Shown here piece after piece: positions 32,696 to 43,546 of a stretch of 64,000 nucleotides of DNA. This DNA is from Paratinospora sagittata (Eukaryota > Streptophyta > Magnoliopsida > Ranunculales > Menispermaceae), in the NCBI GenBank assembly GCA_035771175.1, contig CM069603.1, forward strand, positions 29,375,308 through 29,439,307, given 5' to 3'. Position numbers and translations under genes: made by a program. Position 1 is the stretch's first letter, and each line of letters starts with the position of its first letter. The notes beneath the pieces were generated by a model that saw nothing but the letters and a program-made list of their open reading frames with translations, did not search any database and was not told where the DNA came from.

Positions 32696-33568
32696 AGGTG
32701 AAACTGATGTTGGTGGGTTCAACTCTTGTGTTTTGTCCCACATTTGACCATGAACTCTTCTGAGCTAAGACTCATTTGAAGCCTTATTCCCTCACATTAT
32801 TACATTTATAGGATGACAAATTCTAACAAGAAAAATAAAATCTCGTAAGACTTGCTGCAAGGAAAGCACTACATGTAGGCCCACAAGCCTAATGGCCCTA
32901 TTTGGAGGCTCGTTGAAGGAAAATATCTTGCAACGTATATGACAGGCTAAGATGAGCTTCAATAGTTGGCGGTGTTTGTAGTTGATAGGTTCAACTCTCT
33001 AGTTTAGCTTCACATCAACCATGCCCAAGACTAAGCTACGACTCATATATATATATATATAAAAGAAGCTTTATCTCCTTATACTAGCAAGAGACATTTT
33101 TTTTTAAGGAAAAAAAATAAAAATCTCCTAGAACTTCGCCACAAGGCATACGCTACATGCGCGGCTATGAGCCCGATGGCCCAACTTTAGGGCCTTTAGG
33201 AAATACAATATATTAAAATGTATGGGATGAGCCAAAATGAGTTTCTATAGTTGGTGTCGGTTGTGGGTAACAACACATTTGTGTGAGATGCTAAGTTTGG
33301 ATACCTATTGTTAGTGGGTTCAACTTCAAAGATTAATCTCACATCGATCATATGCTATTCTGAGCTAAATCTTTTATGAAGCTATAGCCTTATCCCCTTA
33401 TACTAGTAAGATGCATTTTTCTAAAGAGAAAACTAAAACTCCTCGAGACTTGCCGTTAAGGCATATACTATGTACCTGCTCACAAACGGATGTCCCAATT
33501 TAGGAGCCCATAAAAGGAATGATATCTTGTAGTGTGTCAGGTAGGCTAAAATGAGCCTAAACAATTAA
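32696..33568. repeat. three-unit degenerate tandem array, ~265-306 bp units
   Basis: Units at about 32696-32960, 32961-33262 and 33263-33568. Each contains, in order, GGTTCAACT, a CACATYRACCAT-like string, GAGCTAA or ACTAAGCTA, a CTTATACTAGYAAGA-like string, ACTTGCC-AAGGCATA, a GGCCCAA-like segment and GGCTAARATGAGC. Divergence is high, so the array is old. An AT microsatellite interrupts unit 2. I do not recognise the family. Confidence 0.7.
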
Positions 33569-33869
33569 AAACTAAAATGTATAGTTCTATAAACAATAAC
33601 ATGCCTACTTTACCAAAAAATAATAATAACAAGCGTATTTTCACATTAATATAATATTAATTTTCTACAGAAGTACACTTTTAAAATAATAAGTGTTATT
33701 TCTGTTTTGCTTTTCTAGGTAACCTAATTTACTTAATGAATAATAACAGTCAAATCAAAGTTTGAGAAATTAAAAATGATAAAAAAAAATCATGTTATTC
33801 TAGCACAAAAATGTGAGATATTTTTGGATAATAAACTAGAATATATATATTACAATGTGTAGCACATGC

Positions 33870-33917
<48 letters not shown>

Positions 33918-34302
33918 CTAACGAATTACTACCATTGTGCCACCTCTTGTGTTAGTTCTTTAACGTATTAAAAATTATTCTTTAGATACATTAATCTATG
34001 CCAATATTTTTTTTTTTGAGAAGAAATAATACTAGTAGTTCGTAGTTAGTTGTATAATCAACTCCATCATCTTTCGTTACCATTCCAATAACATTTTTAG
34101 TCAGTGAAATTAATAACTGTTCCACTTTCTATAAGATAGAAGGCGTGAGTACTTTTTCTAACATTCTTAAGAGTACTTTTGCCCTTGTGCGTATGTCTTG
34201 GTTGTCATTTGACATTTGATAAAAAAAAAAGAGAGTGTAATATCTATCATGCATGCATGAAAACAATAACTTAGAAGATGCAAAACGTTGAGGCTAATTA
34301 AC
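33569..34302. other. AT-rich stretch with microsatellite
   Basis: Contains the long (AT)n at 33870-33915. No coding or element termini recognised. Confidence 0.5.
33870..33915. repeat. (AT)n microsatellite
   Basis: About 22 AT units. Confidence 0.95.
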
Positions 34303-34397
34303 CCACCAACAGGTAGCTTAACTGGTGGGTGGGTGGTTGGTTTTTGAAATCAACTGTCTCAGGTTCAAGTTATTCCCCCCCAAAAAAAAAAAAAAAT
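34303..34397 (+). mobile_element. short tRNA-derived SINE
   Basis: An A-box-like GGTAGCTTAACTGGTGGG and a B-box-like AGGTTCAAGTTATTC are followed by CCCCCCC and a 15-A run. A flanking duplication starting GTTGAGGC appears at 34287 and 34398. The body is under 80 bp before the A-run. Confidence 0.6.
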
Positions 34398-34524
34398 GTT
34401 GAGGCAACTTAATTAGGGTTAACGATATATATGTTATAATTATTTTAATGAAATGATATAATACTAACTTCTCAAATGATCATCCATTGGCCACTTATAA
34501 AGAATTTTTTTTTTTTAATCTCTT

Positions 34525-34872
34525 ATGGATAGTGATTGGATTCTAGCAACCCTATCAACCTCAAAAATATTTATTGATGTTTTGGATAAGCCATGTCAAG
34601 TTGAATGTAGAATCCACCATCTTAACTCTAGTTTAAGTAAGTTGTGTCTGAACCATCTTTTTAAAATGGGACAAATCAAAACAAAGGATGAGAGACTTGT
34701 CATTTTATATCACTTGCAAATGAAAATCATCAACATAAAATCTTATTTGGACTATTTTAGATTGGCTGTATATGAATCTTATAATCTGATATTCATTTTT
34801 TTTTTCCTGTTATATCTAAAGAGAAATGTTTTTAAGACACAAAAAATATACCCAAAATCATACCTATGTTGA
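34525..34872 (+). pseudogene. possible copia gag remnant
   Basis: A 115-codon frame. The middle part (SSLSKLCLNHLFKMGQIKTK, then YHLQMKIINIKSYLDYFRLA) resembles the Ty1/copia gag pattern of a short helix, a Leu-rich repeat and a Lys-Ile-Asp stretch. The match is weak and no neighbouring copia domain is visible. Confidence 0.25.
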
Positions 34873-35980
34873 TATGGTGTATGGTGAGTGGAGGGTGTTG
34901 TTTTTTTTTTTTTTTTGATAATGTGATGTATTATTACATCAACTTCAATATAGATTTGGGTACATATTTTAAGTTGTTTTTAGCATTCCTCGTATCTAAA
35001 TATGACTTGTAACCTCAATATATGCCTTATTTGACAACCTCACGTGTTGTTTTGTTTTGTTTTTTCATTATTTGCTACATTATTTAAAAAATAAAATAAA
35101 AAATAAAACTTGCTAGTTACCTTGTGCTTAGGATGTTAACCTCTATCATGCCAACTAGAAGTGTACTAAGTGGCACATTTATAAATAATGAGCCAATTGG
35201 CTAATATGGTGTTTGTGCCAACTGTTCACTCCCTTAAAATACTAATTAAACCCCAGTTCAACTTGCTTGGTGATTAAAATAATTACAATATTTAAGGATT
35301 TCTATTATGGTGGGCTTTCCTAATCTGATGCAAACATGATAAAGCAATTAATTGCTGAATTATTAAAGGGAAAGGAGGTGGAGGGGCGGGTGTAAAAATA
35401 ATAAATATTAATTAGCCAAACTGGGGCCAATAACTTATGGCCGTGGTTGAATAGAAGAGTGTGTTGTGTACTAATAACTGAGGGCATATAATATCATTCT
35501 TACCATACGTTTTGACAAAGCCTTACAAGTTACAACACAACAAACGTATTAAATGAAGAAAGAAAGCTAGAACTCAAATTTAATAAGGAAAGATATAAAA
35601 CCAGTACTTCTATATACACTTGAAATGAAGTTTTTGCAAGCACAATCGAGTGTCCAAACATTAAATTACAGACTTTTATATATGTGTGAGTGGCCTCCAA
35701 CATTCATCCACTTTGACTTTACGATATACATAGCAAATATCCCAATCCCCATTTCTTAATGACAGAGCTCATGCTTTTATATATTGTTTTGTATATACAT
35801 ATGGTTGCAATTTCATCTTTTGGTTTTGGATTTGAGGGTAACTTGAGGACCCATATTCGAAATGCTCAACTTGGCATTAATTTAGTGAATCCCCAAGTAT
35901 GGAATATTCCAAAGGAGGATTGCTAAAACAACCTAAGATGTGTGTACTCAAATCTATACCCAGCTGATGTGACAATGCAC
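34873..35980. other. unique-looking stretch
   Basis: AT-rich intergenic sequence with a T-run near 34900. No genes or element ends recognised. Confidence 0.5.
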
Positions 35981-35985
35981 ATCAC

Positions 35986-36287
35986 TATCAATGATAGCTT
36001 GATATGTATTGTTGGGCCTTTATCGGATAGTTATAGCTTTTAGGTCAAGCCGTTTTTAATATGGTATCATAGCCTTGATTTTATAAGAGGTATTGGGTTC
36101 AAGTCTTGTTATTGACATTTGCGTATTTTTTATTTACACAATTAGTTTTTATCTTATTCTATTTTTCTTCTGGCTCTCCAAGTGCAAGATGGGGTTGAAC
36201 GTGAGGGGGAGTATTGATGATTGCTTGATATGCATTGTTAGGCCTTTGTCTGATAGTTATAGCTTTTGAGTTTAGTGGTTTCTAACA
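35986..36287 (+). mobile_element. complete TRIM element (302 bp)
   Basis: Terminal direct repeats of 76 bp each at 35986-36061 and 36212-36287, alike along their length (GCTTGATATGYATTGTTRGG, GATAGTTATAGCTTTT). A perfect 5-bp duplication ATCAC lies at 35981-35985 and 36288-36292. Right after the first LTR is TGGTATCATAGCC (36062-36074), one base off the initiator-Met primer-binding site in its core. Just before the second is the purine tract GTGAGGGGGAG (36201-36211). The 150-bp interior encodes nothing. LTR ends are TA..TA/CA rather than the canonical TG..CA. Confidence 0.88.
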
Positions 36288-36292
36288 ATCAC

Positions 36293-37312
36293 CACATCAT
36301 CAGAGAAAAAAAAAAGGAAAAAGAAATATCCTTCGTTCACCATATACCATATCAACATGGGTATAGTTTTGTGTATAATTTTTTGGGTCGTAAAAATGTT
36401 TTTCATTCCAACGATGACTCCAACTTGAGTTTGTTGGTCTATTTGGTCTACTCATTAAGTCCAATCTTTATGTTTAATTGTATTATCTAATTAAGATATA
36501 TTGTGAAGTTCATGATGAAGTTCAAAATTAAATCTTCAATTTGTTATGTACTCTACTAATTTATCTACAATACATATACAATTAAAAATAAGAAAAAGTA
36601 TTATATATATATATATATATTCAAGACCTGGAAAAAGAAGGATAGTTATGAATACAAGTTGACAAAAACTTATATGGTTAAATCCTTATCATCATTTATG
36701 TTTTTGGGCTTTCTATCATCATCTCAAAACTAATACTTCATTTATAAGTATGCCAAAATTAGTCAATTATGTATATACAAACTAGTTTTAGGTCTCCAAT
36801 AGCTTTCTATTTTTTGAAGTAGAAATTAATCATGCATGTTTTTTATATTATGCGGATCCACTTTCTTGTTTATGCTATATAATAGTTGAAAGTTTATAAT
36901 TGCACGTATAGTACTTGTGAACCATGAAAAAGAATGACAATATATAAGACTTTTAATAGTTTATCCTATTGGAATAACCAATCATATTAAATGAGGTATT
37001 ACTATTTATTCATTGTCTTATTAAGGTAAGTTAGGTCAGGTTAGTGAGCAGTCCATTGCCTTGGATTCAGGGTCCGTCTTCTCAACCACTTGCCGTTCAA
37101 CTCCTCTTCTCAACCACTTCCTTTTTTCTAGGGTGAGAAGTGACATGAAATACATAATAATTTAACTTTATTATAATTATTTTATGAAATTATTGTAAGT
37201 GAAAATACGAGAGCACTTCATGTCCCTTGGATCACAGAGGCTGCATGTGTATCGTTTGTAATCCCTTGTGTTGTGATCAAATAGATGTGATGAGGTGCGT
37301 TTTTGTTTAATA
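36293..37312. other. unique-looking stretch
   Basis: AT-rich intergenic DNA. The frame of about 74 codons overlapping the TRIM end has no motif. An imperfect duplication of TTCTCAACCACTT occurs at about 37078 and 37108. Confidence 0.5.
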
Positions 37313-37395
37313 GGTAAGTAGTGAGATTTGAACTCATGACTTCAAAGTTTTCATTTATTTGCCAAATTATTGAGCCAATTGCTTACACGTGCTTT
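37313..37395 (-). mobile_element. possible tRNA-derived SINE fragment
   Basis: The minus strand reads AATTGGCTCAATAATTTGG (A-box-like) and 35 bases later CATGAGTTCAAATCTCAC (B-box-like). Spacing fits a tRNA head. No A-tail or target duplication recognised. Confidence 0.35.
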
Positions 37396-38224
37396 TAGTT
37401 TGTGTTTGTAGTATTACGACTATATTTAAAATATAAAAAAGGAAAACCAAACTAATATATATATTTAATTGGTATATGTATTTAATATTGTGTAAATGAG
37501 ATATCTTGAGAAGTATTACAAGGTAACTTTTATCCATTTCTATTGAAAAATGTGATCTACACACCATATGATCATATGATGATGGTATTCATAATTTACA
37601 AGAAATTAATTATCAATGTTTATGCATAAAAACAATTAAGAAAATAAATCTCTTTTATTACAATATTGTAAAACCTTAAAAAAAAAGCTGTATTTTTTAG
37701 ACTTCTTCCTATAACAGAGAACCTCTTCTTTGATTGAAGAATGTGGATTAGGTATAAGTACCCCAAGTACGTTTAAATCTTCTATAAACCAATAACAGTG
37801 GGTGAGGTGATATAAAGAAACTAAGTTTTATAACTTGAAGTTCAAATTAAAAAATAGTCTCTCTAGTATTTAAGAAGGCTAGATGAATCTTCCGTTTCTT
37901 AAACTGCATAATAATGGCTTTGTTTGTTACATTTGCGAAGTGTTTTTAAACCAAAAATAATTTTAATTTGGAGGCATTTAGTAACATTTGCTTTTGGCCA
38001 AATTGTGGTTAGAAAAACAGTTTCTCTATTTTTTAGAGAAGCTATGTGAGATTACTAACTTTTTCAAAAAGCATTTCTTTTGAACATACATATTGAAAAA
38101 ATACTTTTGCAAAAACTATATCAAACAAAACCAATATATAAAAGTCATATGAGTACCCTGTTTATATGGGGGATCTTGATTGAGTAAATGGTAGGCATCT
38201 CAAGCACTAAGAAATAGAAGAAGA
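37396..38224. other. unique-looking stretch
   Basis: AT-rich intergenic DNA without recognised features. Confidence 0.5.
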
Positions 38225-38975
38225 TTTTCAAGCAAGGTTCGTAGTCTGGATTCCATATTGAGGGACATTGTTTATAAGGTTTCCTCAAAATTCTTTGCCC
38301 CCCTCAAGGATTGTAATTGCTCTTACTGGGGGCGATATGTGGCCAAAGAGTGGAACCTGGATATGTTTTTGGCAAGAGTCCTCTAATATCTATATTAAGT
38401 GGCACCCTCCCTTTGTTGGTTGGTTTTCTTTGAATTGTGATGGCTCTTTCTCATCTTTAAGAGCTGGTTTTGGTGGAATTATTAGAGATTATTTGGGATC
38501 TCCTGTTCTAGCCTATGCTGGTGCTGCGCAGCTAGCCTCGGTTCTTGAGACTGAATCCAAACCCCTCCAAGTTGGAGTTTCTATTCTTAAATCTGTGGGC
38601 ATATCTTAAGTCAAGATTCAAAGTGATTCCAAACTTCTTGTTTCTTGGGTGAACAAAGTGCTTAAGCCTCCTTGGAAGGTTCTATCCATGATCCATGATC
38701 TTCATGATCACCTCTCTCATCTTGACTTTTGGAGTTGCAGTCATTGTTTCCGTGAGGTGAATGCAGTGGCTGACTGGCTTGTTGCTATCATTCCCACTAA
38801 AGGCCTTTTTATGTTTTGTCCCTCGGAATTTCCTACTTATCTCTCTTCATTAGTTGATTTGGATAATGCTGGGTCTTTATACATGAGAAAAGTATAGGTC
38901 TTTTTGTATAGCTTTTGCTCCCCTTATGTTTTAATACAAGTTCTCGTCTCCTATCAAAAAAAAGAAAAAAAGGTT
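38225..38975 (+). pseudogene. LINE 3' end with RNase H domain
   Basis: The plus strand reads WHPPFVGWFSLNCDGSFSS, FGGIIRDYLGSPVLAYAG, ETESKPLQVGVSILKSVGIS, stop, VKIQSDSKLLVSWVN, CFREVNAVADWL and NAGSLYMRKV, stop. This is the RNase H-like domain at the C-terminus of many plant LINEs. All four acidic active-site residues (D in NCDGS, E in ETE, D in QSDS, D in VADW) are present. One in-frame TAA (codon 114 of the frame from 38268) is the only clear lesion. An A-rich tail follows at about 38955-38971. Everything upstream is missing. Confidence 0.85.
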
Positions 38976-39640
38976 TCTCAAGCACTCTATAATGTAGAGA
39001 CGAGACAAATAGCTAGAGATGTAGAATTAAATTTTTAACTATACCCTTGTGGGAAAATCTTTGCAATTGTGTTCATATGTATTGTTGCAATTAGTAGTAT
39101 GAATATTCTTCTGAGTAATGCTAGAGAACATCTTTTTTTGACATTGTTATTGAGAGTTGTTAGATCGTTTCGAATCACATAATCAAAGCGTGAATCGAGA
39201 CTATTCAATAATTTTCAAGGACAACGTCCAAAAAGTTTGTTTTCTAAGAGTGTTTCTAAAACATTTTTCTGTTTTATTTTAGTTTTTGCTCTCATCATAT
39301 GAAAACTTGACCCAAAAAAAAAAAGTGGATATCTCAAATATGTTCCCGGTAGAAATGAACTAATAATTAATTAGATTTGTTACGAAGTACGATTATAACA
39401 CTACCTACCACTAATATTTAAAAAAAAAAAAAAAATTGTAGGAAGAAACATAACGTACTACGATCATCTGCAGGAACACATATATATATTAATCAATTAA
39501 AAACACATGCATCATATCGTTTTGAATAAAAGACAAAACACAGACAAACTTTATAAACACCATTTGAAATTACAAAGCAAACAAGCCCTTCCATGCAAGC
39601 CCATATTAATTTTCTAGTACTACTCCAACAACTTATCTCA
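38976..39640. other. flank with a MITE-like segment
   Basis: Contains a segment at 39110-39290 described separately. The rest is AT-rich and includes the probable 3' UTR of the small gene from about 39540 upward. Confidence 0.4.
39110..39290. mobile_element. small dispersed repeat, copy 1
   Basis: Shares GAGAGTTGTTAGATCG, a CGAATCA or TTAAATCA string, TTTCAAGGACAA or CTCAAGGACAA, and TTTCTAAAACATTTT-like ends with 44950-45180. It is probably a MITE; I cannot place its termini. Confidence 0.45.
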
Positions 39641-39709
39641 TATATATATATATAATTTCACACGACCAGTTAGTTAGCTACTTGGTGCAAGGCATCTTGG
39701 TCAGCTCCA
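39540..39709 (-). other. probable 3' UTR of the small gene
   Basis: Follows the TGA at 39710. On the minus strand it is T-rich with GTTTGCTTTGTAATTTC and TTTATAAAG strings, plausible plant 3'-end signals. No precise poly(A) site can be called. Confidence 0.4.
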
Positions 39710-39961
39710 TCAGAGACCTGCATAACTATTTGACCCCCTCGGACCTTCCGCTCCGTCACCGGAGACGCCACTGCTCGGATGGATCTTCTTACTGATCACA
39801 GTGACGAACGAATTGCTTGTACCAGCAGACCTCTTCATCGTCTCTTCAGGAGTACCCAACAATACTTTTTCTTCTTCTCTTGATTCTTTGCTCTTCATCT
39901 TCTCCTTCAGGTTCTTCCTCATCGTGTAGAGTCTGGCCGCCTCAAATCCAACTGAAGCCAT
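39710..39961 (-). CDS. small 83-codon protein of unknown function
   Basis: Starts MASVGFEAARLYTMRKNLKE and ends SNSYAGL. The N-terminal third is a basic, amphipathic-looking helix. A Lys/Glu-rich middle and a Ser/Gly/Pro-rich C-terminus (SKKIHPSSGVSGDGAEGPRG) follow. There is no signal peptide or membrane segment. Evidence that it is real: a TATA box (CTATATAAAG) about 140 bp upstream of the ATG, a CT/AC-rich leader free of other ATGs, GC content above its surroundings, and a codon-like pattern. The layout recalls short plant proteins with a conserved N-terminus and a basic 'KIHP' tail, but I cannot name the family. It could be a precursor of a small peptide or a small cytosolic protein. Confidence 0.7.
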   Translation of the reverse strand: MASVGFEAARLYTMRKNLKEKMKSKESREEEKVLLGTPEETMKRSAGTSNSFVTVISKKIHPSSGVSGDGAEGPRGSNSYAGL

Positions 39962-40098
39962 CGCCGAAAACTTGAACAGTTTACGGAATTATGAACAGTG
40001 GGTAGGAAATAATGGCCGGAAAGCTGCTTAATTATTGAGGTGTTATAATAGTTTGATCAGAAGTTGCTGAGATGTGTTGGGGCTTGAGGAGGGGAGGG

Positions 40099-40112
40099 TA
40101 CTTTATATAGGA
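40099..40112 (-). promoter_or_regulatory. TATA box of the small gene
   Basis: The minus strand reads CTATATAAAGTACC at 40097-40110. It implies a transcription start near 40070 and a leader of about 110 nt to the ATG at 39961. Confidence 0.65.
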
Positions 40113-40794
40113 ATGGGAAGCTTCCCTTAGAGACTAATTAAGTTATATCAGTGGGCACTTAGCTGTTTTGTGGTATTGTTGGCTCTATTTTAATTCCTTT
40201 ATGAAGAAGGGTCGGCGGTCTTGAAGATAATGCAAAATTTTAAAAAATTTTAAAAAAAAAGGTGGTCCTTTGCTTTTATAGATGTATAATCGTATAGTCA
40301 ACCAATTGCAGCCAGTACTACTTGCCACTCCACTTATGGGTGAATGATGCATGGCTTTTCTTAGTCCACATTGACTTAAATATACATATATATATATATC
40401 TAGCTAAGTTCTCAGGCTACCCCATGTATTTATGTTAATTATATATATATATTATACATATATAAGGAAAAGATGCATGTAGTGCATGTAATTAATATGT
40501 AGCAAAATGCAATTTGGATTAGGATATGGGTTAATTTGCAGTGCTAATTGTGCAGTTGGCCACCTGTTCAATTGCATCATTATTGACGAGTGTAAGGCAG
40601 ATGTGGGTATCATCCACTGTTGAGAGACTATATATATATGCAGCTGAATACGTTGAGCCATGTAGTCATTACCCTAGTTTGTATAGATTCCTTCGAATTA
40701 ATTTAATACCATACCCAACTCAACAAAAAGTTGGCTAAGCTATATTTTTGTGCTGGTTATGAATGAATGAATTAAAAATGGAAAATGTTATAAT
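40113..40794. other. upstream region of the small gene
   Basis: AT-rich intergenic DNA with short AT microsatellites near 40390 and 40445. No other gene recognised. Confidence 0.5.
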
Positions 40795-40925
40795 GACATC
40801 CAAAGTACATATCTAAAGTATACATTACCATTAAACACCATTGAATTGTCTCGAATCATATATCAACATATGATTCGAGGTAATCCAATAGTATATGTGG
40901 GTGATGTACTGTAATATTCTAAAAT
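40795..40925. mobile_element. foldback MITE-like element (~130 bp)
   Basis: The two halves are inverted repeats around ATCAAC near 40869. The arms are CTCGAATCATAT and ATATGATTCGAG, extending with mismatches outward (GTACATATC-like against GATGTAC-like). No clean target duplication seen. The GATTCGAGGTAATCCAA-like core recurs degenerately near 29540 and 44025. Confidence 0.5.
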
Positions 40926-40999
40926 TTTCATAAACTTATAACATACGTGGTACCTTGATTAATATGTACATTACATCATGTATAATATTTAATAAATAT

Positions 41000-41480
41000 T
41001 GTTGGACCAAAAATATTGTAAATCCATGATTAAGCCCAAGACAAAGATGTTGGATCCATAAATATTGGACAAAAGAAATAAATCTATGATCAAGCACAAG
41101 ACGAGGCCCAATACCAAGTCGAAGCCCATTATCTAGAAGTTAGGTGAATTATTGGTAGAAAAGTGGTCAAAAGTGGATTATATGTGTAAGGCCATGATTT
41201 TTTTGTGAATTTTAAATTGTGTGGTTATGATGTGTTGTAAACTAGTATAAATAGGTGTGCTTGACATTCATTCCAAACCATCTAAGTGAGAGTGAGAACT
41301 CAAGTGTAGAGAGTTCAAGTGAGAGCTAGAAGTGTTCTAGCAAATAGTAATTTATAGTATAAAAACTAGTAGTAATTGAGTGATACATAGTATGCTCTGT
41401 ACTTGCCCTTTTGTGGATCTTGTACATTAGAAATGATCACCATTTACTATTACTTTTATTGAGTAATATTAGTAAGGTGT
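41000..41480 (+). mobile_element. LTR-like sequence with TATA box
   Basis: Starts TGTTGGACC, has a TATAAATAGG box at 41246-41255, then a purine-rich GTGAGAGTGAGAACTC leader, as in many plant LTRs. No primer-binding site or second LTR found. Confidence 0.35.
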
Positions 41481-41989
41481 GATCCCTATCCCAAATTTGT
41501 CCAAATACCCAACCCAAGTCAACACTTCAAGGGTGGAGATTTATATGTGCCGAGGAAACCCGAAAGCTATAGCTATACCCATTTATGCATGTACCTTGGT
41601 ATATGAAATCCACGCGCCATACCATTACTCTGCTGAATTAATAATTGATTTAATTAACCAGACACAGTCTTGTCCCAAGTACCTTTGAATAGTCAACGAG
41701 AGACAGTTTGCTGATCTAAAAGAGTGGTATTTAAGAGAGACCATTGTGACTCCACCACTCAGCCTAGTGACTAGTCTAGTTGATTTTATTGAGAACTATT
41801 CTTTTGGTATAGTCTTGAGATACGGTATTAGTCACGTATATTGTACTATTCACATATACGATATTATTCACATATATGAAATGATTATTGTTGAATTATG
41901 ACTTGATATAAGTTGTTGGATGTTGTTCATTAATAGTTTTATAATGACATGATATGTCAATAGATTACATTAATAATGTTGGTATATTA
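41481..41989. other. stretch with nothing certain
   Basis: AT-rich sequence between two LTR-like segments. Short CATATA-containing near repeats occur around 41835-41880. No coding similarity. Confidence 0.35.
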
Positions 41990-42950
41990 GTCATATTATT
42001 TGCCTCACTAAAGACATACTAAAAAGATAACAATATATTAAAAGGTGTCTTGGCCTAGCCTGAGGTGTTCCGAAAAGCCAAGGTTACGTGTCACAATAGC
42101 CAATGAATTTCAGACTCCATTCAAGAGGAGTTCCAAGGGAAATGTGATTTTGCCTGGGTGGCTTATAACCTAAATGGATGGTTAGACACTTAAAACAAAT
42201 TAATGTTGCAACGTAATGTATGCACTTATTTGAATATCTAGTTAGATTTGATGTATTTTGTTATTAATAAACTAGAGTTCAGGAATATTGTTTAAACACT
42301 GGCCATTAACTCACCCTTTTTATTTTTTATTTTTTTTTCAGGAATTAATAATGCATTATGAGTCAGATTCCATATGAGGAGTTGATAGCGATAGAACCAG
42401 ACAATGAAGTAGATTCGAATAATGTCTTAGTAGTATGTTTGACTATTGAATTGATTGTTATAGAGGTGAAACATTTATTTGGTGATATTGATTATTGGTC
42501 ATTTGAATAAGTCATTGTAATAGTAAACTTATTACATTTATCCAATAAATTGTGAATTGTAGTGTCATTTAATTTGTTTTTGATATGACATACTACATTA
42601 TTGTTAAAAATGGTTCTAGTCTTGTGATGCCTGCAAGATTTAAAATACTAGTGTATTTGGTATTCTAGGATGATTTACTCTCATGACTATGATATGATCT
42701 ATGATAGGACAAGGTAAATATTGAGACATCTAGTCTCGGGTGATTTGAAATTACAGGCACAGTAAGACTAGGGTTAAACAATGTTCTTAGACACGTATTT
42801 TTATTAATTTTAAAATTCTCATATTAATTATAAGGGCATTGGAATGAAATGATAGACACTCACACCCCAGTTAGGCTACTCAGGTTAGTCGCTCTCCATT
42901 ATAGCGTACATGACCAGGTCGGACAAATTAGGGTGTGACATGTACACTTT
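41990..42950 (+). mobile_element. Ty3/gypsy LTR 3' portion
   Basis: Ends GGACAAATTAGGGTGTGACA at 42921-42940, the TGACA-type gypsy LTR terminus. An ATTAACTCACCC motif near 42306 is followed by a T-run and TTTTTTCAGG, as in the LTR at 61957-64000 and near 18 kb. The left end is undetermined. Confidence 0.45.
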
Positions 42951-43340
42951 TAATGTTCATATTGAATGTCAATGTAGCATTACTCATTAAACATACGTTA
43001 CATGGAGGGAGAATGGGAGTGAAAGTTATTTAACTACCTAAATTCTAATTTTAGCCCTATAACAAATTAAAAAATAAAAGATAACTATAAGTTTAGAGAA
43101 ATAGTTTTGGAAGCTTGGTAAAAATGATATAATGTGAACATTTCAAATATTTGTATTATATATATATTGTCTATTTCAGTATATTTTGATAAGAGTAGAA
43201 GGTTAAAAACATCTTGCTAATTAAAAATGGAATAGATAAGAGTAGCAGGGTAAGAATATCTTAATAATTTAAAAATGGAAATAAAAGGCAGAGAAATAGA
43301 AAATTCACGTTTAAAGCATAACTCTGAAAAAATATACATA
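42951..43340. other. stretch with nothing recognised
   Basis: AT-rich. Near-duplicate ATAAGAGTAG-AGGTTAAAA/AGGGTAAGAA strings occur at about 43187 and 43237. Confidence 0.4.
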
Positions 43341-43357
43341 GAAAGAATTAATGTATA

Positions 43358-43529
43358 CCAACATGTGGTAGCTCAGTTGGTTGAAGAATTGAGTATAAGT
43401 AAGGTTGAGGTCCAGGTCTTGAGTTCAAGTCTGGACGTGCTCCTATTTATCGGCCTCTGTTGAGAGGGCCAGCCTAAATGACTCTAGGGTGTGGAAAACT
43501 AATAATAATAAAAAAAAGAAAAAGAAGAA
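43358..43529 (+). mobile_element. complete tRNA-derived SINE (172 bp)
   Basis: The head carries an A box (GGTAGCTCAGTTGGTTG) and a B box (GAGTTCAAGTCTGGAC). A body with GAGAGGGCCAGCC and a tail of AATAATAATAAAAAAAAG follow. Flanked by a 17-bp duplication with one mismatch: GAAAGAATTAATGTATA at 43341-43357 and GAAAGAATTAATTTATA at 43530-43546. This long duplication indicates LINE-mediated insertion. Confidence 0.88.
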
Positions 43530-43546
43530 GAAAGAATTAATTTATA

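Noticed and set aside
36062..36110. tRNA-like sequence (TGGTATCATAGCC followed by GGGTTCAAG)
   Set aside because: Its position right after the first 76-bp repeat shows it is the TRIM primer-binding site and leader.
40452..41688. Three frames of 65-69 codons
   Set aside because: No motifs, atypical composition, located in foldback and LTR-like sequence.
43366..43440. Functional tRNA gene
   Set aside because: A and B boxes are present but the acceptor and anticodon stems do not form; the A-rich tail and 17-bp duplication identify a SINE.
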